A stretch of DNA of 64,000 bases. It comes from Deltaproteobacteria bacterium. Its GTDB lineage: Bacteria; Myxococcota; Myxococcia; Myxococcales; 40CM-4-68-19. The notes beneath the pieces were generated by a model. It made no database searches, was not told the DNA's origin, and was given only the letters and a program-made list of their open reading frames with translations. The position numbers and the translations under genes are program-made. Position 1 is the stretch's first letter, and the number at the start of each line of letters is the position of its first letter. Below are positions 1 through 8,273 of this stretch, piece by piece. The stretch spans positions 105,847 through 169,846 of the forward strand of contig VBKI01000070.1 of assembly GCA_005879535.1 (NCBI GenBank). Direction: 5' to 3'.

Positions 1-1565
1 AGCCATTGGTCGGGAAGGTGCCCGGTCCGGCGGGAGTCACCTTCTTGTCCACCATCGATCCGGCGATGGCCAACGCCGGAATGATCATCAGGAAGCGGCC
101 CATGAGCATGTCGGCCGCGAGGGCCAGGTTGAAGAATGGCGTGTTCGCGTTCAGACCGGCGAACGCCGACCCGTTGTTTCCCGCGCCGCTCGAGAATGCG
201 TAGAGGATCTCGGAGAGGCCGTGCGGGCCGGCGTTGTTCAGCGAAGAGATCCCGTAGGGCACGACCACCGCCCAGGCCGCAAAGCCGAGGATGAGCAGCG
301 GGAAGATGAGCGCATAGAGCATCGCCAGCTTCATCTCGCGCGCCTCGATCTTCTTGCCCAGGTACTCGGGCGTGCGGCCGACCATCAGGCCGGCGATGAA
401 GACGGTGAGGACCACGAAGATCAGCATCCCGTACATCCCGGCGCCGACGCCGCCGAAGATGACCTCCCCGAGCTGGATGTTCATCAGCGACACCAGACCG
501 CCCAGCGGCGTGAAGCTGTCGTGCATCGAGTTCACCGCGCCGCAGGAAGCGTCGGTCGTGACCGTGGCGAAGAGCGCCGAGGCGGAAAGACCGAAGCGGC
601 TGCGCAAGGCCCCGCAGAGCGGGATTGTCGTGCGCCTCGGCCCAATAGACGGTGACGACGCCGGCGATGCAAAGCACCGCCATCGCGGCCCACAGTGCCC
701 AGCCCTGACGCTGGTCGCGGGCCATGCGGCCGTACGTGTAGGTCAGCGCTGAGGGAAGGGCGAAGATGGAGACCATCTGCACGAAGTTCGACAGGGGTGT
801 CGGGTTCTCGAACGGATGGGCGCTGTTCGCGTTGAAGAAGCCGCCGCCGTTCGTGCCCAGCATCTTGATCGCCTCCTGCGAGGCGACCGGGCCCATGGCG
901 AGGACCTGTTTCGCGCCTTCCAGCGTCGTCAGCTCGCGGTACGGGAGCAGGTTCTGCAGCACTCCCTGCGAGACGAGGAAGAGCGCGTAGAAGAACGAGA
1001 TGGGCAAGAGCACGTAGATCGTGGAGCGCACCAGGTCGATCCAAAAGTTGCCGATCGTCTTGCCGCCAAGAGACCCCGCTTTGCGCGTCAGGCCTCGCGC
1101 GATGGCAAGGGCCACGGCGATTCCCGCGGCGGCGGAGGTGAAGTTGTGCCACGCCAGCCCGGCCATCTGCGTGAGGTAGCTGACGGTGGTCTCCGGCACA
1201 TACGCCTGCCAGTTGGTGTTGGTCGTGAAGCTCGCGGCGGTGTTGAACGCGAGCGCCGGCTCCACTGCGGCTAGGTGCTGCGGATTCAGGGGCAGCAGGT
1301 GCTGCAGACGCTCGATGCCGTAGGTCACCAGCACGCCGAAGAAGCTGAATGCGAGCAAGGAGAACGCATACACGGGCCAGGTCTGCCCGTGCGCCAGATC
1401 CACTCCGCAGAGGCGATACGTGAGTCGTTCGAGTCGTCCGAACGAACGGGGCAGCGGCTGTCGCTCGGCTTCGAAGACGCAGAACATGTACGCGCCGAGC
1501 GGCTTCGTCAGCGCCAGCACGACGGCGAAGAACAAGATGATTTGCACCCAGCCGATGGCCGTCAT
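1..1565 (-). CDS. kdpA: KdpA, potassium-binding subunit of Kdp ATPase; 3' end outside window, internal frameshift
   Basis: Channel-like subunit of the KdpFABC high-affinity K+ pump in the inner membrane. Reverse-strand translation from the ATG at 1565 gives a KdpA N-terminus, then family landmarks such as [28 protein letters not shown] and a second-half block with [18 protein letters not shown] and [12 protein letters not shown]. The first block ends in NPALRG near 620 and the second resumes at [10 protein letters not shown] near 598 in a different frame. About ten residues, including the expected GNMEGKE-type loop, are missing between them. The gene is therefore either a pseudogene or carries an assembly deletion. 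The ATG overlaps the kdpF stop by one base (TGATG). The C-terminus and kdpB/kdpC would lie to the left of the window. Identity is certain; integrity is not. Confidence 0.9.
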   Translation of the reverse strand, partial: MTAIGWVQIILFFAVVLALTKPLGAYMFCVFEAERQPLPRSFGRLERLTYRLCGVDLAHGQTWPVYAFSLLAFSFFGVLVTYGIERLQHLLPLNPQHLAAVEPALAFNTAASFTTNTNWQAYVPETTVSYLTQMAGLAWHNFTSAAAGIAVALAIARGLTRKAGSLGGKTIGNFWIDLVRSTIYVLLPISFFYALFLVSQGVLQNLLPYRELTTLEGAKQVLAMGPVASQEAIKMLGTNGGGFFNANSAHPFENPTPLSNFVQMVSIFALPSALTYTYGRMARDQRQGWALWAAMAVLCIAGVVTVYWAEAHDNPALRGLAQPLRSFRLGALRHGHDRRFLRRGELDARQLHAAGRSGVADEHPARGGHLRRRRRRDVRDADLRGPHRLHRRPDGRPHARVPGQEDRGARDEAGDALCAHLPAAHPRLCGLGGGRALRDLFAEQRRPARPLRDPLRILERRGKQRVGVRRSEREHAILQPGPRGRHAHGPLPDDHSGVGHRRIDGGQEGDSRRTGHLPDQW

Positions 1566-1654
1566 CAGAAGTGCTCCGGTTTGACCAGCGCCCACGAGAG
1601 GTAGACGAGCAGAAGCACGGAGAGAGCGAGTCCGATTCCGTATTCGAGGCTCAT
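1565..1654 (-). CDS. kdpF: KdpF, small Kdp ATPase subunit
   Basis: A 29-residue single-span membrane peptide (begins MSLEYGIGLALSVLLLVYL, ends VKPEHF) directly upstream of kdpA. Length, one hydrophobic helix and the short charged tail with PE match KdpF, which stabilises the KdpABC complex. Its TGA shares one base with the kdpA ATG, and its own ATG shares one base with the preceding stop, so translation of the three is probably coupled. Confidence 0.85.
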   Translation of the reverse strand: MSLEYGIGLALSVLLLVYLSWALVKPEHF

Positions 1655-1737
1655 CAGAGCTTCTCGCAGAGGCGCACGTAGCCCCAGGAGAGGGCGAAGA
1701 ACGCGGCAGTTGCCAGGACGAGCAGGAAGTCGGCCAT
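1654..1737 (-). CDS. 27-residue membrane peptide leading the kdp operon
   Basis: Begins MADFLLVLATAAFFALSWGY and ends RLCEKL. It has one hydrophobic helix and a positively charged tail, with a TGATG overlap onto the kdpF start identical in form to the kdpF-kdpA junction. The chain of one-base overlaps argues that it is translated as part of the operon. It is too short for confident family assignment. It could be a second KdpF-like stabilising peptide or a leader whose translation controls kdpF/A. The function is inferred only from position. Confidence 0.6.
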   Translation of the reverse strand: MADFLLVLATAAFFALSWGYVRLCEKL

Positions 1738-1879
1738 GAATGTCTCCGGCCGCACCGTCAAGCATGCGCCGTGCCGTTTCCGTGCGTTGAAATGGGCCGC
1801 CGATTCGAGGACTGGCAGAGAATGCGGTTGCAAACTGCGCAGCGATTCCAGCCCTGCCCTTGCAATCTGCAACCGGTCC

Positions 1880-2959
1880 CTAGAACGCGGCCACGGCGCT
1901 GGCGAGCGCGAGCGTCTGGGTCGTCGAGAGGATCGCCTTTCCCGATGCGTCGCGCTGCGACGTGAACAGTGCGGCGCCGGCGATGTCGTGACGGGCTTCC
2001 AGCTTCACGATGAGCTGCTTCGCCGGATGCAGCTCGAGCGTCAGGGTGCCCTCGCGCAGCACTTGCGGCGCGCCCGAGAAGAAGCCATCCCGATCGTCGT
2101 AGTACTCGGCGCGGGCCGCGATCGCGGCGAGCTCGGACAAAGTGATCCGGGCAAACAATGCTGCCGCATGCCAGAGCGCGGCGCCCTGCGGCCGATCCTG
2201 CCATCCCAGATCGGCGGTCGCCCCCAGCGTCAACCTGTTCGTGGCCTTGAACTGCGCCGTGAGATCACCGAACAGCCGCCAATGCGAGTCGTCCCCGGGC
2301 AATTCCGGTCCGGCAAAGGTGTTGAAGCTGACGGAGCCGCGTTCGCCCGTCCAGGCGACCTGCGTCCCGACCGCCTTTGCGCGGTTGTTGTCGCCGATCG
2401 TTTGCCAACCGTTGAGGAAATGGAGCTGTGCGGACCAATGCGCGTCGATGGTGTATGCCGCTTTCACTCCCGCCTGGTAGTACGGTGAGAACTCTCCCAT
2501 CCAACCGCGGGTATAGTTCCAGTTGTCCTTGGAGAAGAAAGTCTCGAAGCCGATGTGCGACGGATAGATGCCCGCCTCCAGCAGGAGTCCGGATCCGATC
2601 GGAACGACGTAGCTGAGGCTGGCCTGGTACACGGAACGCCAGACGGCCGGCCCGATCCCGGAACCCGACATTTCACCCGCGTGCAGCACTTCGGTTCCGG
2701 TGCCGAATGCGAGCGTAAGGTGGAGGCCCACGGGCGCAGGGTCGACCACGACGTCGAGCGCGGCAGCATTCAGGCTCATCTCATTGGCGCGACGCGCGGT
2801 CGTTCCCGTCCCTTGAAGGAAGCTGGCGCCGTCGAAGGGCCGATTCGTATTCAGCGCATAGAACGCATCGATGAAGCCGTGCAGCTGGATGGGCGGCGTT
2901 TCCGGCGTACCGGCACCCGCCTGGGCGAGCAGCATGATCCCGACCAGCAGCGTGGACAT
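1880..2959 (-). CDS. Outer-membrane beta-barrel porin (OmpL/BBP2-like)
   Basis: 359 residues. The N-terminus (MSTLLVGIMLLAQAGAG) is a short Sec leader, followed by IQLHGFIDAFYALNTNRP, the usual first strand of the putative beta-barrel porin-2 (OmpL-like) family. Alternating amphipathic strands with aromatic girdle residues follow to a C-terminus ending LALASAVAAF, with a terminal Phe as expected for barrel insertion. It lies 142 bp upstream of the kdp peptides on the same strand, so it may supply outer-membrane passage for the same regulon; that link is inference. No strong ribosome-binding site is visible before the ATG. Confidence 0.75.
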   Translation of the reverse strand: MSTLLVGIMLLAQAGAGTPETPPIQLHGFIDAFYALNTNRPFDGASFLQGTGTTARRANEMSLNAAALDVVVDPAPVGLHLTLAFGTGTEVLHAGEMSGSGIGPAVWRSVYQASLSYVVPIGSGLLLEAGIYPSHIGFETFFSKDNWNYTRGWMGEFSPYYQAGVKAAYTIDAHWSAQLHFLNGWQTIGDNNRAKAVGTQVAWTGERGSVSFNTFAGPELPGDDSHWRLFGDLTAQFKATNRLTLGATADLGWQDRPQGAALWHAAALFARITLSELAAIAARAEYYDDRDGFFSGAPQVLREGTLTLELHPAKQLIVKLEARHDIAGAALFTSQRDASGKAILSTTQTLALASAVAAF

Positions 2960-2999
2960 GTCGCGCCCGGAAGCATTGGGCGTGCCAATTTCCTGCCAA

Positions 3000-3256
<257 letters not shown>

Positions 3257-3352
3257 TCAGTGCGTCATGAGCACGATCATCAGCGCCGGCGCGATGGCGC
3301 CGAGGACGTAGAAGGTCAGGCCCGGCACCCACGCTTTGATCTCGTTGAACAT
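3257..3352 (-). CDS. Possible 31-residue membrane peptide
   Basis: An ATG ORF beginning MFNEIKAWVPGLTFYVLGAI with one hydrophobic segment and a C-terminal LMTH. It sits between the response regulator and the sigma-54 fragment on the same strand. No clear Shine-Dalgarno sequence precedes it and I recognise no family. Its last codons abut the broken sigma-54 fragment, so it may be part of the rearranged debris rather than a gene. Confidence 0.25.
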   Translation of the reverse strand: MFNEIKAWVPGLTFYVLGAIAPALMIVLMTH

Positions 3353-3438
3353 GCGCGCGAGCCTAGGGCGACCGCGGTGAAGGTCTGCAAGGAGCGCGGG
3401 TGTGCGTAGCGCCGCGGCCCTGCGCGGGCAGGCGACGT

Positions 3439-3966
3439 TCAGCGGCCGCGCAGCTCCTCCTCGGCGAGGAGCATCACTTCCCGCTCCAGCCCGGCGGGAT
3501 CGTCCGGCGATCCTCTGGAGAGGACGGCGAGACGCTCGTCGCGGACTTGCGCGAGCAGCTTCCTCTTCTCCCGCTCCAGGCGGACCGTCTCGAAGGCGAA
3601 GTGCATCATCGTGCGCAGGTCCGTGTTGTCCCAGGGCTTGCGGATGAAGCGATAGACCTCGCCCTCGTTGATGGAACGGAGGGTGAGCTCGGGATCCTTG
3701 TCGCCGGTCACGATGATCCGGACCACGTGCGGATGGCGGACGCGCACCAGCTTCAGCAGATCGATCCCGGACATCTCCGGCATGTGGTGGTCGCTGATCA
3801 CCAGATCGATCGGATGTTTCTCGAACAGCTCCAGCGCCTCGCGGCCGCTGTCCGTGCCGAGGACGCTGTAACCGGCCTCGCCCAGCACGCGCGTGAGCGC
3901 CAGGCGCACGGGAAGCTCGTCGTCGACGACGAGGATGGTGCGCGCCGGCAGCAGGTCCACCGCCAT
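3439..3966 (-). CDS. Single-domain response regulator with C-terminal coiled coil
   Basis: 175 residues with a complete receiver domain: acidic pair Asp15/Asp16, phospho-acceptor Asp59 in DLVISDHHMPEMSG, switch Thr87 in IIVTGD and Lys110 in RKPW. The KPW and receiver layout resemble RpfG-class receivers, but there is no HD-GYP, GGDEF or DNA-binding domain. The last 60 residues are charged and helical. It may act as a phosphorelay intermediate or bind a partner. No histidine kinase is encoded in the window. The decayed sigma-54 activator just downstream suggests that a two-component locus has eroded here. Confidence 0.85.
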   Translation of the reverse strand: MAVDLLPARTILVVDDELPVRLALTRVLGEAGYSVLGTDSGREALELFEKHPIDLVISDHHMPEMSGIDLLKLVRVRHPHVVRIIVTGDKDPELTLRSINEGEVYRFIRKPWDNTDLRTMMHFAFETVRLEREKRKLLAQVRDERLAVLSRGSPDDPAGLEREVMLLAEEELRGR

Positions 3967-4119
3967 CTATCAGAGGTACCGGACACCCCGAGGCTCCACA
4001 ACGGCGCCCGCATCGAGAAAGGTGGGCGGCGTCGTACACGTCGGTTTCGTGCGTAACGCTTCCGGTGCGCGCGGCACCCACTTGCAGAGACCGGTCCCTT
4101 CCGGTCACGGGAGCTCACA

Positions 4120-4320
4120 ATGAAGAACATGATCTTGGTAGCGCTGGCGCTGACCGCGTTCGCGTTCGCGTGCGCGGGCGCGTCGGTGAAGAAGCAGGGT
4201 CAGGATTCCCGCGTCGGGTCCTGGGCGGGAGAGGGTTCGATCACCGACAGCGACTCGGGCACGTCCCGGGCGCAGGTCACGATCTTGTACGTGGACCCGA
4301 TGGGCGTGATTGCGCCCTGA
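4120..4320 (+). CDS. Small lipoprotein, unknown function
   Basis: 66 residues. MKNMILVALALTAFAFACAG gives a hydrophobic signal segment followed by a lipobox-like AFAC, so Cys18 is the probable lipidated residue. The mature part is short, Gly/Ser/Asp-rich, and ends in VDPMGVIAP. A GGGAG Shine-Dalgarno-like stretch lies about 6 bases before the ATG. No family recognised. It is divergent from the response regulator and convergent with the methyltransferase. Confidence 0.5.
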   Translation: MKNMILVALALTAFAFACAGASVKKQGQDSRVGSWAGEGSITDSDSGTSRAQVTILYVDPMGVIAP

Positions 4321-4368
4321 TTCGGGCGGTCGCGCTCCGGGCAGCAGTCCGGCCCGGGGCGCGAGCAG

Positions 4369-4965
4369 TCAAGGCTGCAGCAGGACTGCGACGCTTCCTC
4401 CCGGCAGCCTGCGAACAGCGGTGCAGCGCAGGCCACAGCCCGCGGCGAGAGCGCGCAGGCGGCGCGAGGTGAAGAGGCGCACGCGCACTCCTTGCAAGCG
4501 GCGGACGAGCGCGTATCCGATTCCCACCAGCGAAACCGCGGCGGCGGAGACCACGGCGCGGCCGCCCGGCGCGAGGTGGCGGCGGATGGCGTCGAGACCG
4601 GCGGCGGGGTCTTCGACGAAATCGAATACCCCGCAGCAGACGATCAGATCGAATCTCCGCCCCAGGTGGAGAGTCTCCAGCGAGGCGTGCGCCTCCTCGT
4701 CGAGCCACCGCCGCGCGAGCGCGACCATCTCCTTCGAGGCGTCCACGCCGCAGATCGAGGCGACCATCGGCCGCAACAGTGCGGCGATCTGGCCCGCTCC
4801 GCAGCCGACGTCGAGCACGGAGTCGGTGGTGCGAGGCGCCGCAAGCTCGACGATCCCCTTGCGCTGCCACGCCAGGACCGGCTCGCGAATGCCATGGGGC
4901 CGGCGGCGCGCGTACCTCCCTGACGTGCGCGCATAGAATTCGACGGCCCGCTCAAGGTTGTTCAT
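4369..4965 (-). CDS. Class I SAM-dependent methyltransferase
   Basis: 198 residues. Motif I is VLDVGCGAGQIAALL (about residues 49-63), the acidic SAM-ribose position is in ICGVDASKEM, and a post-motif RFDLIVCCGVFDFVED occupies the usual motif II place, followed by HLAPGGRAVVSA. This is a Methyltransf_11/25-type fold; the substrate cannot be read from sequence. It lies 33 bp downstream of the DoxX gene on the same strand, so the two are probably co-transcribed. Confidence 0.8.
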   Translation of the reverse strand: MNNLERAVEFYARTSGRYARRRPHGIREPVLAWQRKGIVELAAPRTTDSVLDVGCGAGQIAALLRPMVASICGVDASKEMVALARRWLDEEAHASLETLHLGRRFDLIVCCGVFDFVEDPAAGLDAIRRHLAPGGRAVVSAAAVSLVGIGYALVRRLQGVRVRLFTSRRLRALAAGCGLRCTAVRRLPGGSVAVLLQP

Positions 4966-4998
4966 CGCGCACTCCTCGAACGAGGAGACGCACCCACC

Positions 4999-5427
4999 CT
5001 ACCCCTGCAAGGCGTTGCGCCGCAAAGGCAGCAGCCTCCGGATCCGATCGTCCCGCAAGTACAGTCCGATCCAGACGAGGATCCCGAACAGGATGGGGGG
5101 AATGAACGGGTCCTGGGCGCGGATATGCGTCGCCACCGCGCCGCCGAGATACGCCGTCGTGAGGATCGCGCCGAGGACTGCGGTTCGGGGGATGGCATAC
5201 ACGACCACGCAGGCGATCTCCACGATGCCGATGGGAACCAGGGTCTGCTGCGGGTATCCAAATTTGCCCGTGAACACCTCGATCACGTTCAGGTTTCCGG
5301 TCAGCTTGACGACGCCGCTGAACAGCATTCCGAGGACCGGCAGCGCCGACGCAATCCGCCCGGCCCAAAGCCAGGAACGGCGTTGGTCCGCATGGACGGG
5401 GGGCGATACGCTCGAAACTTCAGTCAT
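4999..5427 (-). CDS. DoxX-family inner-membrane protein
   Basis: 142 residues with four predicted membrane spans (about residues 24-40, 65-82, 87-103, 108-122). FSGVVKLTGNLNVIEVF and the PIGIVEIACVVVY span match the DoxX-like family of small quinone/redox-associated membrane proteins. The specific activity is unknown. It forms a likely two-gene unit with the methyltransferase at 4369-4965. Confidence 0.75.
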   Translation of the reverse strand: MTEVSSVSPPVHADQRRSWLWAGRIASALPVLGMLFSGVVKLTGNLNVIEVFTGKFGYPQQTLVPIGIVEIACVVVYAIPRTAVLGAILTTAYLGGAVATHIRAQDPFIPPILFGILVWIGLYLRDDRIRRLLPLRRNALQG

Positions 5428-5600
5428 GAATTCTCCGTCGCAAGGGATCCCTCCCGGGGATCCGCATCCCGGCTATCGATGCCCGAGAACCGTCCCGGTC
5501 GCAAATCGTCGGCTCCCTCTTGCGCTCGCGCCCGGCGAGCGCGAAAGAGGGGGGTTTGAAGGCCCGGCGGGCGCATCCATTGAACCGCCGAGGAGGTCCC

Positions 5601-6101
5601 ATGCGTTCGTTTCCGAAGGCCGCCGGTGTCCTTGCCTGCCTGCTGATCGGCTGCCCCAGTGGTCCGCAGCCCACGCCGCAACCCCAGCCCATAGCGCAGC
5701 CCGCTCCGCCTCCGGCTCCCGCGCCTCCGCCGCGCGAAACGCCGCCTCCCGAGGTGCGCCAGACGGTCGCGGCCGCCAGCATCTACTTCGACTACGACAG
5801 CTCGACGCTCTCCGACGACTCGCGATCGAAGCTGCAGTCGTTCTTCGCCGCCGTCCAGAACCGTTCCGACCTCCGCGTCCGGATCGAAGGAAACTGTGAC
5901 GAGCGCGGCACCGCCGAGTACAACCTGGCGCTCGGGCAGCGCCGGGCCGACGCGGCGAAGCGATACCTGGCGGACCTCGGGTTTCCGGGATCGCGCATGA
6001 CGACCATCAGCAACGGGAAGGAGAAGCCGCGCGCGAGGGGCGAGGACGAGGCCGCCTGGCACGAAAACCGGCGCGACGACTTGCTGCCGGAAGGCCAATG
6101 A
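5601..6101 (+). CDS. Pal-like OmpA-family peptidoglycan-binding lipoprotein
   Basis: 166 residues from the ATG at 5601, chosen because a textbook AGGAGG lies at 5591 and a signal peptide with lipobox LLIGC follows (Cys21 or so). A Pro/Ala/Gln-rich linker leads to an OmpA C-terminal domain: IYFDYDSSTLSD, then RVRIEGNCDERGTAEYNLALG with the peptidoglycan-binding Asp and Arg, then GKEKPRARG. This is the Pal layout: outer-membrane anchored, binding peptidoglycan. Typical Pal has GHTDERGT; here it is EGNCDERGT, still a known Pal form. No tol genes are adjacent, so it may be a Pal paralogue. Confidence 0.85.
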   Translation: MRSFPKAAGVLACLLIGCPSGPQPTPQPQPIAQPAPPPAPAPPPRETPPPEVRQTVAAASIYFDYDSSTLSDDSRSKLQSFFAAVQNRSDLRVRIEGNCDERGTAEYNLALGQRRADAAKRYLADLGFPGSRMTTISNGKEKPRARGEDEAAWHENRRDDLLPEGQ

Positions 6102-6134
6102 CGGAAGCGCGGTAGGCTCGGTTCGCTTCGCCGA

Positions 6135-7178
6135 TCAGCGGCCGGACCACGCGGAGCGGAGCTGTTCCGCGTACCGTTCGGGCGGCTCGGTGTGCGCCTC
6201 GTCGCCGACGAGCTTGGGGCCGAACCAGGAGTCGTAGTTCGAGTACAGGCTCTTGAACGGAGGCCGGGCGCAGATCCGGAGATGGAGCGAATAGAACTGG
6301 CCGCTGCCGGCATCGGGGCTGGAGAAGAGCGCGAACGTGAACGGGTGCACGCCCGACTTCTCGTAGAAGGAAAGGATCCGTGAGAGCCCTTCGGCGAAGG
6401 AGGCGGCGGCGCGATCGTCCAGCTCGATGAGGCTTCCGACGCCGGGAAGCACGCCCCAGATCTCCTTCTGGTGCGCCGGGGCGAACGCGGCGATCCATTC
6501 AACCGGATCCGTCGACCCGATGTACCGCGCGCCGTCCCTGCGCTCCTGCTCGAGCAACTCCACCCAGAAGTTGCGGCCCTGGACACGGGAGTATTCGGCG
6601 CTGCGCTGGACGACGCGCGCCACGCCGGAAAACGGGACCGTTCTCACGTGCATCTGGAGATGCGGGTGAGGGACGCTCGAGCCGCCCGGCTGGAGGAAGT
6701 TCATGCCGGCGAGGTGATGGACGAGGGAAGCGTCCTGCGCTCGCGTGCGCCGGGCCAGGTCAGCGCAGGTGCGGATGGCATCGCCCAATGCCTCCCTGGA
6801 GAGCTGGGAAGGAAAGAGCACGTGCCGCGACGGATCGACGATCACCACCGAGTCGTAGCGGCATTTCGAGAACAGGTTCGGCAGCGCGAGCGCTTTGCCG
6901 ACGGAGAGCTGTCCCTCCTCGACCAGATCGGGCAAGAAGCGCGTCCCCTTCTCTTTCGCGCTGCAGAACGGGCACCCGGCCTTCGATCGGGTCTCGAAGT
7001 CGCGCAACATTTCCACGTCCGCGGTCCCGAGGAAGGCCTTGGCCTTCTCGCCGAGCGCGAGGTTCACGGAGGCGACGGTGCCGGTGAGCGGATCGATGCG
7101 CTGCTCGATCTCTTGTTCGGTGCGGTTGCCTGCGGGATCGATGAGAAAGGTGCGCTCGGTGATCGACGCCAGCTCCAT
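6135..7178 (-). CDS. GalT-like HIT-superfamily nucleotidyltransferase
   Basis: 347 residues. A Cys69-Pro-Phe-Cys72 zinc pair and the catalytic His171-Pro-His173-Leu-Gln175-Met-His177 (HxHxQxH) match galactose-1-phosphate uridylyltransferase-type enzymes, which pass a UMP (or other NMP) through a His-nucleotide intermediate. N-terminal and C-terminal halves both look HIT-like. Overall similarity looks closer to uncharacterised GalT-like proteins than to Leloir GalT, and no galK/galE is nearby, so the sugar substrate is open. The RidA gene follows 23 bp downstream in the transcription direction of this strand. Confidence 0.75.
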   Translation of the reverse strand: MELASITERTFLIDPAGNRTEQEIEQRIDPLTGTVASVNLALGEKAKAFLGTADVEMLRDFETRSKAGCPFCSAKEKGTRFLPDLVEEGQLSVGKALALPNLFSKCRYDSVVIVDPSRHVLFPSQLSREALGDAIRTCADLARRTRAQDASLVHHLAGMNFLQPGGSSVPHPHLQMHVRTVPFSGVARVVQRSAEYSRVQGRNFWVELLEQERRDGARYIGSTDPVEWIAAFAPAHQKEIWGVLPGVGSLIELDDRAAASFAEGLSRILSFYEKSGVHPFTFALFSSPDAGSGQFYSLHLRICARPPFKSLYSNYDSWFGPKLVGDEAHTEPPERYAEQLRSAWSGR

Positions 7179-7201
7179 GTCGCCGCCTCCTGGTCGGACT
7201 T

Positions 7202-7636
7202 CTACTCCAAGGCGACGACGTCGATCTCCACCAAAGCGGCCTCATTGGGGAGCACTGCCTGCACGGTCGATCGCGCCGGCGGAGCGCCGGTGAAGAACTT
7301 CGCGTACACCTCGTTCATCGCCTGGAAGTCGCCGATGTTGCGGAGAAACACGGTCGTCTTCACCGAGCGATCCAGGCTGGTGCCCGCGGCGGTGAGCACC
7401 GCTGCGAGGTTCTTCAGCACCCGCTCCGTCTGCGCCTTGATGTCGCCTTCGATGACCTTGTTCGTCGCGGGGTCGCGCGCGACCTGGCCGGCGGCGAAGA
7501 CGAAGCCGCCCGCCTTGATCGCCTGCGAGTACGGACCCGCGGCAGGTGGAGCATCCTTCGTGGCGACGGGTTGTTTCGCTGCGGGTGACGAGACGAGCAG
7601 TGCCAACGAACCCAGCAATCCGAGCGGATTCTTCAC
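7202..7636 (-). CDS. RidA/YjgF-family protein with signal peptide
   Basis: About 144 residues from a GTG at 7636, preceded by AAGGGG some 7 bases upstream; an in-frame GTG at 7642 and an upstream ATG at 7732 are alternatives. The first 20 residues (VKNPLGLLGSLALLVSSPAA) form a Sec-type leader, unusual for RidA. The rest is canonical: PPAAGPYSQAIKAGGFVFAAGQ, then FLRNIGDFQAMNEVY and PPARSTVQA with the Arg that binds the substrate carboxylate, and a final LVEIDVVAL. Cytosolic RidA deaminates reactive enamines; an exported form suggests a periplasmic role. Confidence 0.8.
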   Translation of the reverse strand: MKNPLGLLGSLALLVSSPAAKQPVATKDAPPAAGPYSQAIKAGGFVFAAGQVARDPATNKVIEGDIKAQTERVLKNLAAVLTAAGTSLDRSVKTTVFLRNIGDFQAMNEVYAKFFTGAPPARSTVQAVLPNEAALVEIDVVALE

Positions 7637-7685
7637 GGCCACACCCCTTGTGGCCGCGCAACATCGCACATTCGCGAATTCCGAA

Positions 7686-8117
7686 TCAGGGGGCTGCCGT
7701 ACCGGGCGCGACGAAAGTTTGTCGCGTGACACCGGATGCCGACAGCCGAGCCAGGCAGAACGCCGAAATCGCCATCACGATGTCCCGGACGGCGATGTCG
7801 TAGTACCCGCCGATGACGAGGTTGAGGGCGATCCCCAGCAACCACAGAGCCACAATCCAGGCGAACAACCGCGTCCAGGGGGTCAGCAACACGCCGACGC
7901 CGGCCACGATCTCGATGATTCCCACGAGGTGCATGAAGAACCGGGGCGTCATCGGGAGCAGATGCGCAATCGGAGGAGCGAGGTATTTGTCCCACTGAAC
8001 GAGCAGATCCGTGAATTTGTCGAGACCCGCGACGATCGGGACGAGCCCAAACACCAGCTTCAGCGTCCGCCGGATGGTGTCGTCTGCCGTCCCGCCTGCT
8101 GAATCCATCACCGCCAT
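7686..8117 (-). CDS. DoxX-like integral membrane protein
   Basis: 143 residues with four hydrophobic spans (about residues 20-38, 60-80, 84-103, 108-125). The pattern of a first span with FGLVPIVAGLDKF, HLVGIIEIVAGVGVLL and a short C-terminal tail is typical of DoxX/DUF417-type membrane proteins. It lies upstream of the RidA gene on the same strand and diverges from the lipoprotein at 8274. The substrate or partner is unknown. Confidence 0.65.
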   Translation of the reverse strand: MAVMDSAGGTADDTIRRTLKLVFGLVPIVAGLDKFTDLLVQWDKYLAPPIAHLLPMTPRFFMHLVGIIEIVAGVGVLLTPWTRLFAWIVALWLLGIALNLVIGGYYDIAVRDIVMAISAFCLARLSASGVTRQTFVAPGTAAP

Positions 8118-8137
8118 TGATGCAATCCTTTCCAGTC

Positions 8138-8153
8138 GCTCGCGCGCGCGAGC
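8138..8153. repeat. Perfect 16-bp palindrome in divergent intergenic region
   Basis: GCTCGCGCGCGCGAGC is its own reverse complement. It lies 21 bp upstream of the DoxX start and 120 bp upstream of the 8274 lipoprotein start, a place where an operator for both could sit. In DNA this GC-rich a CG-alternating palindrome can arise by chance, so regulation is only a possibility. Confidence 0.3.
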
Positions 8154-8273
8154 TGTTTGGTCGTCATGAGCGTATTGCTTCGCAAAAGGTTCCTTCAGCG
8201 GCGCATTTCAGCTCTCCGACAGGCTTTTCATCGCTGGTGGCCATGCGGACATTGCGACGCCTCGGGAGGACCC

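Noticed and set aside
3257-4108. 283-residue minus-strand ORF through the response regulator
   Set aside because: The receiver domain reads in another frame; only the last 31 codons (from 3352) could be an independent peptide.
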